From contig JAZUOO010000009.1 in assembly GCA_045604705.1 (NCBI GenBank), positions 1 to 39,765 on the forward strand: 39,765 nt of DNA, given 5' to 3'. Each line of letters opens with the position of its first letter. The stretch's first letter is position 1. The notes under the pieces are model-generated. The model was not told the DNA's origin, did no database searches, and was given only the letters and a program-made list of their open reading frames with translations. Position numbers and translations under genes: made by a program. Positions 32,286 to 39,599 of the stretch are shown one piece after another. The stretch comes from SIG622 sp045604705. Its GTDB lineage: Bacteria; Bacillota; Clostridia; Oscillospirales; CAG-382.

Positions 32286-32329
32286 ATACAGCGTTGAATA
32301 AAATATCTATATCTATGGAGGAATAACTC

Positions 32330-32752
32330 ATGTCAACATTTATGGCTAAGGCTGAGACAATCGAGCGTAAGTGGTACGTTATCGATGCTGCAGGTCAGCC
32401 TCTCGGCAAGACAGCTGTTAAGGCTGCCGATATTCTCAGAGGTAAGCACAGACCCGAATTCACACCTCACGTTGATTGCGGCGAATTCGTAATCATCATC
32501 AACGCTGCAAAGGCTACTCTTACAGGTAAGAAGCTCGAGCAGAAGAAGTACTACCATCACTCCGGCTACATCGGCGGTCTCAAGACTGTTGATTACAAGA
32601 CTCTCATGGCTGAAAAGCCCGAGTTTGCTATGGAGCTCGCAGTTAAGGGTATGCTCCCCCACAACTCCATCGGAGCTAAGAGCATGACAAGACTTCACGT
32701 TTACGCAGGCGCAGAGCACGAACACGCAGCTCAGAAGCCCGTTGTACTTTAA
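32330..32752 (+). CDS. rplM: 50S ribosomal protein L13
   Basis: A 140-residue large-subunit assembly protein. 'KWYVIDAAGQPLGKTAVKAADILRGKHRPEFTPHVDCG', 'HSGYIGGLK' and 'VKGMLPHN' are textbook L13 blocks. The ATG follows GGAGGAA. Codon use is strongly biased, as in a highly expressed gene. It is the first gene of the standard rplM-rpsI operon, 20 bases before rpsI. Confidence 0.98.
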   Translation: MSTFMAKAETIERKWYVIDAAGQPLGKTAVKAADILRGKHRPEFTPHVDCGEFVIIINAAKATLTGKKLEQKKYYHHSGYIGGLKTVDYKTLMAEKPEFAMELAVKGMLPHNSIGAKSMTRLHVYAGAEHEHAAQKPVVL

Positions 32753-32772
32753 TCAGAAGGAGGACTTAAACA

Positions 32773-33183
32773 ATGGCTATTAATTATACATCCGCGAAGC
32801 CCTACTTCTACGGTACAGGCAGAAGAAAGAGCTCTATCGCAAGAGTTAGAATCGTTCCCGGAACAGGAACAGTTACAATCAACAACCGTGACATCGACGA
32901 TTATTTCGGACTTGGCACACTCAAGCTTATCGTTAATCAGCCCTTTGAAGCAACAGGTACAGAGGGTAAGTACGACATCATCTGCACAGTTAAGGGCGGC
33001 GGTGTTTCCGGTTAGGCTGGTGCTATAAGACACGGTCTTTCCAGAGCGCTTCTTCAAGCTGATCCCGAATTCAGAGCAGTTCTTAAGAAGGCTGGCTTCC
33101 TTACACGTGACCCCAGAATGAAGGAAAGAAAGAAGTACGGTCTCAAGGCAGCTCGTCGTGCGCCGCAGTTCAGCAAAAGATAA
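32773..33183 (+). CDS. rpsI: 30S ribosomal protein S9, interrupted by an in-frame TAG
   Basis: The S9 reading frame runs from an ATG behind AAGGAGG to a TAA at 33181-33183 (136 codons), with the family's N-terminal 'GTGRRKSSIARVR', central 'GGGVSG', 'AGAIRHGLSRALL' and the basic tail ending in RAPQFSKR. Codon 81 (33013-33015) is TAG. Homologues have a conserved Gln there (GGGxSGQAGAIRHG), so a single CAG-to-TAG change explains it. The rest is undamaged, including the C-terminal SKR that touches P-site tRNA. Translation as written would stop at 80 residues and lose the essential half. A base-call or assembly error, a strain mixture, readthrough or a real mutation are all possible. Confidence 0.9.
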
Positions 33184-33214
33184 TCTATCCCTTGTGGGTT
33201 TTATCAAAAAAATT

Positions 33215-33247
33215 ACAGCTCTCACTTCAATGTGGGGGCTGTTTTTT
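33215..33247 (+). terminator. Terminator of rplM-rpsI
   Basis: ACAGCTCTCAC (33215-33225) pairs with GTGGGGGCTGT (33232-33242) with two G-U pairs, followed by six T. Confidence 0.9.
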
Positions 33248-33259
33248 GTGTAAGATGTG

Positions 33260-33273
33260 CATTTGTAAACAAT
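33260..33273 (+). repeat. 14-bp direct repeat, copy 1
   Basis: CATTTGTAAACAAT lies just behind the rpsI terminator and 11 bases before the -35 of the next gene. An identical copy is at 33991-34004. Confidence 0.7.
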
Positions 33274-33284
33274 GGAAATCTTTG

Positions 33285-33313
33285 TTGACATAATTGAATA
33301 ATTATGGTATAAT
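33285..33313 (+). promoter_or_regulatory. Perfect consensus promoter of the small membrane protein gene
   Basis: TTGACA (33285-33290), 17-base spacer, TATAAT (33308-33313), about 30 bases before the start codon. Confidence 0.88.
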
Positions 33314-33343
33314 AATTGTAGTTTATTTTAGGAGGTATATAAA

Positions 33344-33850
33344 ATGCACGAAAAGGTAAAAGAATTTTTAGATGCTAAAAAAGATGCTGAAAATAAAAAA
33401 TATGAGGAAGAAAAACAAAAGACTTTAATTGAATTGGGTTTATATGAAAAAGTGTATTCTCCCGACAATAATTACAGTGAAGAATTTTCTTCACCTGAAT
33501 GGGACAATGCTAACTCAACATATAAATACTACAAAATAGTTCCAGTTGAACTTACAGATGAAGAATTTCAGGAAATAAAAAAATATTCAAAAATAGAAAC
33601 CACAACAAAATCTAATCCTGTTGCTATAGCATTGACTGTTATTGCTTGGATTATATTCATCGGAGGCTTTATTGCAGGAATTGCTTTGGGAACAGTAGAA
33701 GTGGAAAGAGGCTATTATTATACATATACTGATACAGAGTTTTCCTTTGCTGTTGCTTTCGTTTATTGGTGTGTTTCTTTGATAAGCGGAACAATGTTCC
33801 TTGGCTTTGCAGAAATAATAAAGCTATTGGATGCTATTCGAAGGAAATAA
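33344..33850 (+). CDS. Two-helix membrane protein, function unknown
   Basis: A 168-residue protein with a charged, coiled-coil-prone N-terminus (about 1-30), a cytoplasmic region with 'YYKIVPVELTDEEFQEIKKYS' and two C-terminal membrane helices (about 92-115 and 130-158). It starts behind a very strong AGGAGG site and a perfect promoter. Base composition is clearly more AT-rich and codon use (AAA, ATA, TAT) unlike the ribosomal genes next to it, which suggests acquisition by transfer. It is flanked by identical 14-bp direct repeats and by terminators, so it is an isolated cassette. No family was recognised. Confidence 0.75.
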   Translation: MHEKVKEFLDAKKDAENKKYEEEKQKTLIELGLYEKVYSPDNNYSEEFSSPEWDNANSTYKYYKIVPVELTDEEFQEIKKYSKIETTTKSNPVAIALTVIAWIIFIGGFIAGIALGTVEVERGYYYTYTDTEFSFAVAFVYWCVSLISGTMFLGFAEIIKLLDAIRRK

Positions 33851-33952
33851 TGCCTTTTTAATATTGTGAATTCTACCGCAACTTGCCACAAAATTCTATA
33901 AAAGTTATGGATTTTAAGAGATAATTTATTCCCTATCGGGAGAATTTACTGC

Positions 33953-33984
33953 AACCTCGAAGTTTATCGCTTCGGGGTTTTTTT
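33953..33984 (+). terminator. Terminator behind the two-helix membrane protein gene
   Basis: AACCTCGAAG (33953-33962) pairs with CTTCGGGGTT (33970-33979, one G-U), followed by a run of seven T. Confidence 0.88.
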
Positions 33985-33990
33985 AACATC

Positions 33991-34004
33991 CATTTGTAAA
34001 CAAT
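33991..34004 (+). repeat. 14-bp direct repeat, copy 2
   Basis: CATTTGTAAACAAT, identical to 33260-33273, again directly behind a terminator and upstream of a promoter-like TATACT (34040-34045). Confidence 0.7.
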
Positions 34005-34086
34005 TCCGATATTCTGTTTATTTTCCCGAATATCTGTGTTATACTGATACTAATTCAAAAAACTAAATTTTTACGAGGCTATTGAA

Positions 34087-34743
34087 ATGATAGAAATAAA
34101 CACTTGGATGAACAAGTATCTGGAAGTCTTAACCGATACCTTCGGAGAACGTGTATGGTTTGTAGGCTTGCAGGGAAGCTACGGCAGAGGGGAAGCGACG
34201 GAAAAAAGTGATATTGATATTGTTGTTATTCTCGACGAATTGTCCGCTTCCGATATTGAGGTGTATAACACGATGCTTGATACCCTGCCGAACAGGGAGC
34301 TTATATGCGGTTTCCTCTCCGGCAAGAGGGAACTTCTGAATTGGGAGCCGTACGACCTTTTTCAGTTTTATTATGATACAAAGCCGATAAAGGGAAGCCT
34401 TGATGAGCTTTTGCCGCTGCTTGACGATGATGCTGTCCGGAGAGCTGTAAAAATCGGTGCTTGTAATATTTATCACGGTTGTGTACATAATATGCTGTAC
34501 GAAAAGAGCGACGAAATTCTGAAAGGGCTGTATAAATCCGCTTCCTTTGTTGTGCAGGCGATTGTTTTTTTGCAAAACGGGAAATATATCCGGCATCAAA
34601 AGGATTTACTCGGAATTGTTTCTGCGGATGAACGGATTATTGTTGAAACTTATATGAATCTTAAAAATGGCGGTAATGTTGAGTTCAATGATATGTCGGC
34701 AAACTTATTTGATTGGTCAAAAACTTGGATTGACAAATTGTAA
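34087..34743 (+). CDS. Nucleotidyltransferase-domain protein (MNT/aminoglycoside adenylyltransferase-like)
   Basis: A 218-residue protein with an N-terminal Pol-beta-type nucleotidyltransferase fold. The motif GSYGRGEATEKSDIDIVV gives Gly30-Ser31 and the metal-binding Asp42 and Asp44. The C-terminal half (about 110-218) is helical and resembles HEPN-like or substrate-binding halves ('SASFVVQAIVFLQNGKYIRHQKDLLG'). Such proteins include aminoglycoside adenylyltransferases and minimal nucleotidyltransferases of toxin-antitoxin pairs; no partner toxin is adjacent because the domains appear fused. Substrate is unknown. It is a single-gene unit in the accessory island. Confidence 0.8.
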   Translation: MIEINTWMNKYLEVLTDTFGERVWFVGLQGSYGRGEATEKSDIDIVVILDELSASDIEVYNTMLDTLPNRELICGFLSGKRELLNWEPYDLFQFYYDTKPIKGSLDELLPLLDDDAVRRAVKIGACNIYHGCVHNMLYEKSDEILKGLYKSASFVVQAIVFLQNGKYIRHQKDLLGIVSADERIIVETYMNLKNGGNVEFNDMSANLFDWSKTWIDKL

Positions 34744-34776
34744 TATTAATGAAACAAATTGGGTCTATCGGGCATT

Positions 34777-34798
34777 GGAACGACACATAGGTCGTTCC
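34777..34798. repeat. Short perfect palindromic element
   Basis: GGAACGAC-ACATAG-GTCGTTCC: an 8-bp perfect stem embedded in non-coding DNA and followed by CTACAATT. It lacks a T run, so it is not a typical terminator. Palindromes of this type are often dispersed in gut Firmicutes genomes; copy number cannot be seen here. Confidence 0.6.
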
Positions 34799-34892
34799 CT
34801 ACAATTTCTCACGTCGATAAATACAAATTTGTAAAGGCGACAAGTCTGAAAATGAATTTTTAGACAACATCACGAAAGGAATGGTCATAAAA

Positions 34893-35408
34893 ATGATTAT
34901 TTTAATAACGGGAGCATCCCATGTCGGAAAGACAGCATTTGCACAGAAGCTTCTTGAAAAGTACAAATACCCCTATTTATCAATAGACCACCTGAAAATG
35001 GGGCTTATAAGAAGCGGATATACCAATCTTACGCCCATGAGTGATGATGACGCCCTTACAGCTTATCTGTGGCCTGTTGTCCGTGAGATGATAAAGACCG
35101 CTATTGAGAACAAGCAAAATCTTATTGTTGAGGGTTGTTATATTCCTTTTGACTGGGTAAAGGATTTTGAAAAAGAATATCTTGCTAGCATCAGGTACTA
35201 TTGTCTTATAATGAGCGAGAAATATATAAGAAATCATTTTGCCGACATAAAGAGTTATGCAAGCATCATTGAAAAACGTATTGATGATGAATGGTGTACT
35301 TTGGAGAGCGTGCTTGAGGATAATTCCAAATATCTGGAACTTGCTCAAAAGCATAACGTAAACTATGTGCTTATTGATGATAAGTATGAAATTAATATTG
35401 ATTTATAA
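34893..35408 (+). CDS. P-loop nucleoside/nucleotide kinase-like protein
   Basis: A 171-residue protein from the preferred ATG at 34893, which has GAAAGGA 12 bases upstream; the ATG four codons earlier abuts that site. Walker A is GASHVGKT (7-14). 'YLSIDHLKMGLIRSGYT' corresponds to the substrate-binding Asp region of small kinases. 'NLIVEGCYIPFDWV' matches the strand holding an acidic residue in adenylate-kinase-like or zeta-toxin-like folds. It is probably a small-molecule kinase or ATPase. It shares the island with the nucleotidyltransferase and APH-like genes and is 31 bases upstream of the DUF4177 gene. Confidence 0.7.
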   Translation: MIILITGASHVGKTAFAQKLLEKYKYPYLSIDHLKMGLIRSGYTNLTPMSDDDALTAYLWPVVREMIKTAIENKQNLIVEGCYIPFDWVKDFEKEYLASIRYYCLIMSEKYIRNHFADIKSYASIIEKRIDDEWCTLESVLEDNSKYLELAQKHNVNYVLIDDKYEINIDL

Positions 35409-35439
35409 TCTGAATGTTATTTTATAAAGGAGACAACAA

Positions 35440-35646
35440 ATGTACAAATATGAATACGAAGCAGTAAGCTGTAATCTTGACGGCTGGGGGCTTGGCTCAG
35501 GAAACGTTTACAGCATCGACGATTATCGTTCAATTATAAATAAAAGAGCCGAAGACGGCTGGCGGTATGTCGGTTGCATCCCCACAAAGCAACGCGGAAC
35601 GGGACATACACAGGAATTAGACTTGATTTTTGAAAAAGAAATGTAA
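35440..35646 (+). CDS. DUF4177 family small protein
   Basis: A 68-residue protein matching the DUF4177 pattern: an N-terminal strand 'YKYEYEAVSC', a helix 'YRSIINKRAEDGWRYVGCIP' and a C-terminal strand 'ELDLIFEKE'. The role of this family is unknown. The ATG follows AAAGGAG. Its TAA shares one base with the ATG of the APH-like gene (TAATG), so the two are translationally coupled. Confidence 0.8.
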   Translation: MYKYEYEAVSCNLDGWGLGSGNVYSIDDYRSIINKRAEDGWRYVGCIPTKQRGTGHTQELDLIFEKEM

Positions 35647-36293
35647 TGAAGATGATTCCGAAAAAAATAAAAGATATAATAAAAGATACGCCTTACACCT
35701 TAGACACCGTAGGGCGAAGCAGCGATACGGTATATATTTTTGAAAACAAATATGTTTTAAAGGTTTCCGACGACAAAGAAAAATTGTCAAAGGAAAAGGA
35801 AAGATTTGATTTTTTGACCGACTGCGGTATTCCCGGAAGCAAAAGTATTTGCTTTATCGAAGAAAATGGTAAATACTACTATTTGCGTACATACATCGAT
35901 GGTGACAGTCTTATTGACAAGCGATTTATTGGCAATTCCGAGCTTTTGACGGATGTTCTTGTAAATGTCGCAACGGTATTGCGTTCCCTTGACGATAAAG
36001 GCTGTCCTTTTAGTTCTTCAGACAATTACGGTGATGATTTCGTACACGGTGATTTGTGTCTGCCGAATATTTATGTGGATGAGAATAACGAATTTGCAGG
36101 CTTCATTGATCTCGGTAATGCGGGACTTGGTGACAGGTGGTATGACTATTCATGGCTTTTGTGGAGTCTGGAATACAATCTGAAAACGAATAAGTACAAC
36201 AAGGTGCTGCTTGATAAGCTTGGGGTAGAGTTTAACGAGGATAAATTCAACAAATACATTCCGGAAAACCTGCGTGGGATGCACTTTGAATAA
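35646..36293 (+). CDS. APH(3')-like phosphotransferase, shortened form
   Basis: A 215-residue protein-kinase-fold phosphotransferase resembling aminoglycoside 3'-phosphotransferases. The ATP-site Lys is in 'YVLKVSDD' (Lys39). The catalytic loop is HGDLCLPN (His134, Asp136, Asn141) and the metal Asp155 is in GFIDLGNAGLGDRWYD. Homologous APH(3') enzymes are about 260 residues; here about 45-50 residues normally found between the 'CPF' segment and the HGD loop are missing (CPFSSSDNYGDDFVHGD). The deleted part contributes to the aminoglycoside pocket, so activity or substrate may differ. No proof of resistance can be taken from sequence. Confidence 0.8.
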   Translation: MKMIPKKIKDIIKDTPYTLDTVGRSSDTVYIFENKYVLKVSDDKEKLSKEKERFDFLTDCGIPGSKSICFIEENGKYYYLRTYIDGDSLIDKRFIGNSELLTDVLVNVATVLRSLDDKGCPFSSSDNYGDDFVHGDLCLPNIYVDENNEFAGFIDLGNAGLGDRWYDYSWLLWSLEYNLKTNKYNKVLLDKLGVEFNEDKFNKYIPENLRGMHFE

Positions 36294-36300
36294 AGATAGT

Positions 36301-36404
36301 TTTACAATCACTTTACAAAATCAAATTTCCATCACATCGCTTTACATAGTTTTTACAAAAGTCCCCTCTTTTTTACGCCGTTTTTACAATGTATATGGTA
36401 TAAT
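36301..36404 (+). promoter_or_regulatory. Predicted PhoP-binding region (Pho box array) and -10 of the Na/Pi gene
   Basis: TTTACA hexamers lie at 36301, 36312, 36341, 36352 and 36383, with a TTTACG at 36372. They form three pairs, each with exactly 11-base spacing, which is the tandem TT(A/T/C)ACA arrangement bound by PhoP in Bacillus. A TATAAT (36399-36404) follows without a good -35, as at activator-dependent promoters. The downstream gene is a phosphate transporter. Confidence 0.7.
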
Positions 36405-36442
36405 AATAGTGGAAAAAATAAAAAATAAAGAGAGGTAACTTA

Positions 36443-38191
36443 ATGGACATTTTTAACGTATTAACCCTTATCGGCGGACTTTGCCTGTTCCTTTTCGGAA
36501 TGAACATAATGGGCGACTCCCTTGAAAGACGTGCAGGCGGAAGTCTTAAAACAGTACTCGAAAAGCTTACCAAAAATAAATTTACCGGATTTATTACCGG
36601 TATGGGCGTAACCGCTGTTATTCAGAGTTCATCCGCAACCACCGTCATGGTAGTCGGCTTTGTAAACTCGGGTATACTTACACTCAGACAGTCAATCAGC
36701 GTAATCATGGGCGCAAACATCGGTACAACCGTCACATCCTGGATTCTCAGCCTTGGCGGTATTTCCGGTGATAACATTATAATAAAGCTTCTGAAGCCTA
36801 CGTCCTTTACTCCCGTTCTTGCACTTATAGGTACAATCCTCTTTATGTTCGGCAAGAGTAGCAAAAAGAAGGACACGGGAACAATTCTTCTCGGTTTTGC
36901 AACTCTTATGTTTGGCATGGACACAATGTCAGGTGCGGTTTCGGGACTTGCCGATGTTCCCGCATTCCAGAATATGTTTATTATGTTCAGGAATCCCGTT
37001 CTCGGTGTACTTGTCGGTGCTATGCTTACCGCAATCATTCAGTCAAGCTCCGCTTCAGTCGGTATACTTCAGGCACTTTCCGCAACCGGTCAGGTTTCCT
37101 ACGGTGCGGCAGTTCCCATTATCATGGGTCAGAATATAGGTACCTGTATTACGGCTATTCTTTCCTCACTCGGTACAAACAAGAATGCGAAGCGTACAGC
37201 TGTTGTACATCTTGCGTTCAATGTAATCGGTGCTATTGTATGGCTTACCGTATTCAGCATAATTTCAACCGTACTGAAGCCCGCAATACTCGATGTCGGA
37301 GCAACCCATTTCGGAATTGCCATTGTGCATACAATATTCAATGTTGCCTGCACCGCACTTCTCCTCCCTATGTCTTCGCTTCTTGAAAAGATTGCGACAA
37401 AGCTTGTCCCTGACAGCAAAATGCAAGCAGATGAAAAGGTAACAGAGCTTGACGAAAGACTTCTTGCAACTCCGCCCGTGGCTCTTGAACGCTGTAACAC
37501 ACTTGTCAAGGAAATGGCAGAGCTTTCCGTAAAGTCCTTTGAAATGAGCCTTGATGTCCTTGAAAAGTATGATGAAGCGGCAGCCGAGGAAATCTTCGCT
37601 TTGGAAGAAAAAGCTGACCATTACGAAGACATTCTCGGAACATATCTTGTAAAGCTTTCAAGATGTCAGATGGATGAAAACGACAGCAGCCTTGTATCAA
37701 AGCTGTTAAAGCTCATCGGTGACTACGAAAGAATATCCGACCACAGCGTAAACATTGTAGAGCTTGCCCGCGAGCTTCGTGAAAAGGGAATTGTATTCAC
37801 CGCCAATGCGCAGAAAGAGCTTGACACTCTCTGCCGTGCCGTACGCGAGATTCTTGACCTTTCCTATGATGCCTTTGTAAATGACAATCCCGAATCCTCC
37901 ATGCTGGTTGAGCCTCTTGAACAGGTTATTGATGCCCTTCGTTCAAGCATGAGAAACAACCACATTGCAAGACTGAGAAACGGTGAATGTTCCATTGAAG
38001 CAGGCTTTGTTTGGGCTGACCTTCTTACAGACATTGAGCGAACATCCGACCACTGTTCCAATGTTGCGGTATGTGTTCTTGATGCGGCACAGCATAACAT
38101 GAACATCCACGAATCCGCAAGAAGTATCAAGAGAAGCGGCACTGAATACAATGAGAAGTTTGCTTTCTATTCGGAAAAATACGCTATATGA
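36443..38191 (+). CDS. Na+/phosphate cotransporter with C-terminal PhoU domain
   Basis: A 582-residue transporter of the NptA/YjbB (PNaS) family. The membrane part (about 1-315) contains the two inverted-repeat signatures QSSSATTVMVVGF and QSSSASVGIL (around residues 54 and 197), which form the Na/phosphate site, and GANIGTTVTSW with its partner GQNIGTCITAI. The C-terminal part (about 350-560) is a helical PhoU-like domain with 'EYEERISDHSVNI'-type and 'DIERTSDHCSN' metal-binding motifs. It carries phosphate across the membrane; PhoU domains tune such transport. The ATG follows GAGAGGT. The upstream Pho-box array suggests induction in low phosphate. Confidence 0.92.
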   Translation: MDIFNVLTLIGGLCLFLFGMNIMGDSLERRAGGSLKTVLEKLTKNKFTGFITGMGVTAVIQSSSATTVMVVGFVNSGILTLRQSISVIMGANIGTTVTSWILSLGGISGDNIIIKLLKPTSFTPVLALIGTILFMFGKSSKKKDTGTILLGFATLMFGMDTMSGAVSGLADVPAFQNMFIMFRNPVLGVLVGAMLTAIIQSSSASVGILQALSATGQVSYGAAVPIIMGQNIGTCITAILSSLGTNKNAKRTAVVHLAFNVIGAIVWLTVFSIISTVLKPAILDVGATHFGIAIVHTIFNVACTALLLPMSSLLEKIATKLVPDSKMQADEKVTELDERLLATPPVALERCNTLVKEMAELSVKSFEMSLDVLEKYDEAAAEEIFALEEKADHYEDILGTYLVKLSRCQMDENDSSLVSKLLKLIGDYERISDHSVNIVELARELREKGIVFTANAQKELDTLCRAVREILDLSYDAFVNDNPESSMLVEPLEQVIDALRSSMRNNHIARLRNGECSIEAGFVWADLLTDIERTSDHCSNVAVCVLDAAQHNMNIHESARSIKRSGTEYNEKFAFYSEKYAI

Positions 38192-38255
38192 CAAAAAATC
38201 CCCGCTTTCTGTGAACAAGTCCAGTAAAAACGGACAATAGAAAAAAAACACCCTC

Positions 38256-38621
38256 CTAATAAAGTCCCGTACCGTCACGAGGCTTCGGGCAGAACGGCGG
38301 ATTGTGGAACTGGTATATGTCTATGTAATCTGTTTTTAAAAGTGAGAGACTTGTTTCAAGATCGCTCCAAAATTCTTCAACCGTCAGTCCCATTGTCTTT
38401 GAAGAAATAATAATTCTATCTCTGACATCCGACAGTGCAAGCCCGATTTTTTCTTCACTGTCCGTATAAAATCTTGCAGTATCAAAATAATTTATACCAC
38501 CGTCATAGGCTTTTCTGAGAAGTTTTACACCCTCCTCTGTACTTACACGCTGTACGGGCAATGCGCCGAAGCCGTTTTTTGACACCGTTATATTTGTTTT
38601 TCCAAGTCGTATTGCCTGCAT
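38256..38621 (-). pseudogene. Truncated aldo/keto reductase (N-terminal third)
   Basis: The frame starts at an ATG behind AGAGGAAAA and encodes 121 residues that match the first third of bacterial aldo/keto reductases of about 300-370 residues. The catalytic tetrad is complete: Asp47 (YFDTARF), Tyr52, Lys75 (SSK) and His106 (YQFHNPP). It then stops at TAG after PRDGTGLY, a point where homologues continue with 'EA(M)LEAK..GKIRHIGIT'. Only 64 bases separate it from the converging Na/Pi gene, and none of them continue the protein. The NADPH-binding C-terminal two-thirds are missing, so it is very likely a deletion remnant. Confidence 0.8.
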
Positions 38622-38727
38622 ATACTTTTCCTCTGTAGTTTTTCTATTATTATACAGCTAAAATCGGATAATGTCAAGCAAAATAAAGAGGATACATATT
38701 CTCTATAACCATATGGCATACCCGTAC

Positions 38728-38756
38728 TTGACAATAGTATACAATTATGCTATAAT
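38728..38756 (+). promoter_or_regulatory. Perfect consensus promoter of the permuted papain-like gene
   Basis: TTGACA (38728-38733), 17-base spacer, TATAAT (38751-38756). Confidence 0.88.
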
Positions 38757-38822
38757 GATATACAGTAAGCATATTCGTCCATTCGCGGCGTTTTAAGACT
38801 TGCCGAAACGGGGTAGATATTT

Positions 38823-39413
38823 TTGATAAAAACTACAGATACAAAAAACTGTGAAATGTACTTGGTTCTGTCTCAGACCGGGTCTCTTCTTTCACGGGTA
38901 CTGAAAGCGATCACCAAAGCAAAATACAATCATTCTTCAATCAGTCTTACAAAAGATCTTAAAAATATGTATTCCTTCGGAAGACTTAATGTATACAATG
39001 CTTTCCGCGGCGGTTATGTCAAGGAGTGCATAAACGAGGGAATGTTCAAGCGTTTCAAAGATACGGATGCAGCAGTTTTTGTAATAACCGTATCCGAAGA
39101 TACATATTACAGACTCTGTGCGCGACTTGAAGAGATGTACGAAAACAGAGATCAATACCATTACAACACCATAGGCTTGTTCACAGCATTCTTTGGATGT
39201 CATTTGAAGAGAAAAAACAGATATTACTGCTCTGATTTTGTCTATGAGATGCTTAAGGAATTTGACATTGTTTCCTCCGCTTCTTTCGACAAGATAGTGA
39301 AACCTATCGACTTTTACAGTCATTTCAGCGACAGCCTCATATACGAGGGGAAATTCAAAGATTATACATCCGACTGTGAAAATCTTATCCTTTTCCCCGC
39401 AAAACAAGCATAA
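38823..39413 (+). CDS. Permuted papain-like (YiiX/NlpC-P60-type) cysteine hydrolase
   Basis: A 196-residue protein with the circularly permuted papain order: the His comes first, in KYNHSSISL (His37), and the Cys later, in RYYCSDFVYEML (Cys136). This is the hallmark of YiiX/YaeF-type permuted NlpC/P60 amidases. Members act on peptide or lipid amide/ester bonds; no signal peptide is visible, so it may be cytoplasmic or membrane-associated. The start is a TTG behind GGGG (nine bases); an ATG 11 codons on is possible but lacks a ribosome site. It is a single-gene unit with promoter and terminator. Confidence 0.75.
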   Translation: MIKTTDTKNCEMYLVLSQTGSLLSRVLKAITKAKYNHSSISLTKDLKNMYSFGRLNVYNAFRGGYVKECINEGMFKRFKDTDAAVFVITVSEDTYYRLCARLEEMYENRDQYHYNTIGLFTAFFGCHLKRKNRYYCSDFVYEMLKEFDIVSSASFDKIVKPIDFYSHFSDSLIYEGKFKDYTSDCENLILFPAKQA

Positions 39414-39434
39414 ATGTTTAATAATAAAACCAAC

Positions 39435-39481
39435 CCCTCCGGGCATATACTTGAGCTTTCAAGACACCCGGAGGGATTTTC
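39435..39481 (+). terminator. Terminator of the papain-like gene
   Basis: CCCTCCGGG (39435-39443) pairs perfectly with CCCGGAGGG (39467-39475); an inner CTTGA/TCAAG stem lengthens it. The tail is ATTTTCTG. Confidence 0.8.
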
Positions 39482-39519
39482 TGTTATTCAGCTCTTTTCA
39501 GTCTTACGCTGCATTACAT

Positions 39520-39550
39520 AAAAAACTCCCCTGCCATAAAAGCAAGGGAG
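39520..39550 (-). terminator. Terminator of the PFOR gene
   Basis: On the minus strand CTCCCTTGC pairs with GCAGGGGAG (one G-U), followed by TTTTTT, 50 bases after the stop codon. Confidence 0.9.
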
Positions 39551-39599
39551 AAGAAATCTATTTAATTGTTGTTTCTTTTATATCGCCGACTTTAACAAA

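Larger units (their letters stand above)
31979..32329. other. Divergent region between TtcA-like gene and rplM
   Basis: A 351-base AT-rich gap holding two strong divergent promoters. A small perfect inverted repeat GTACA-TT-TGTAC lies at 32134-32145 and could be an operator. No gene is seen. Confidence 0.5.

Noticed and set aside
33013..33015. Genome-wide reassignment of TAG to glutamine
   Set aside because: TAG ends several genes at the expected family length (cvpA, cyclase, ComM-like), and extensions past them would run into the next gene's ribosome site or stop within a few codons.
32749..33291. 180-codon minus-strand frame opposite rpsI
   Set aside because: It arises from the strongly biased codons of rpsI; no ribosome site, no resemblance to a family.
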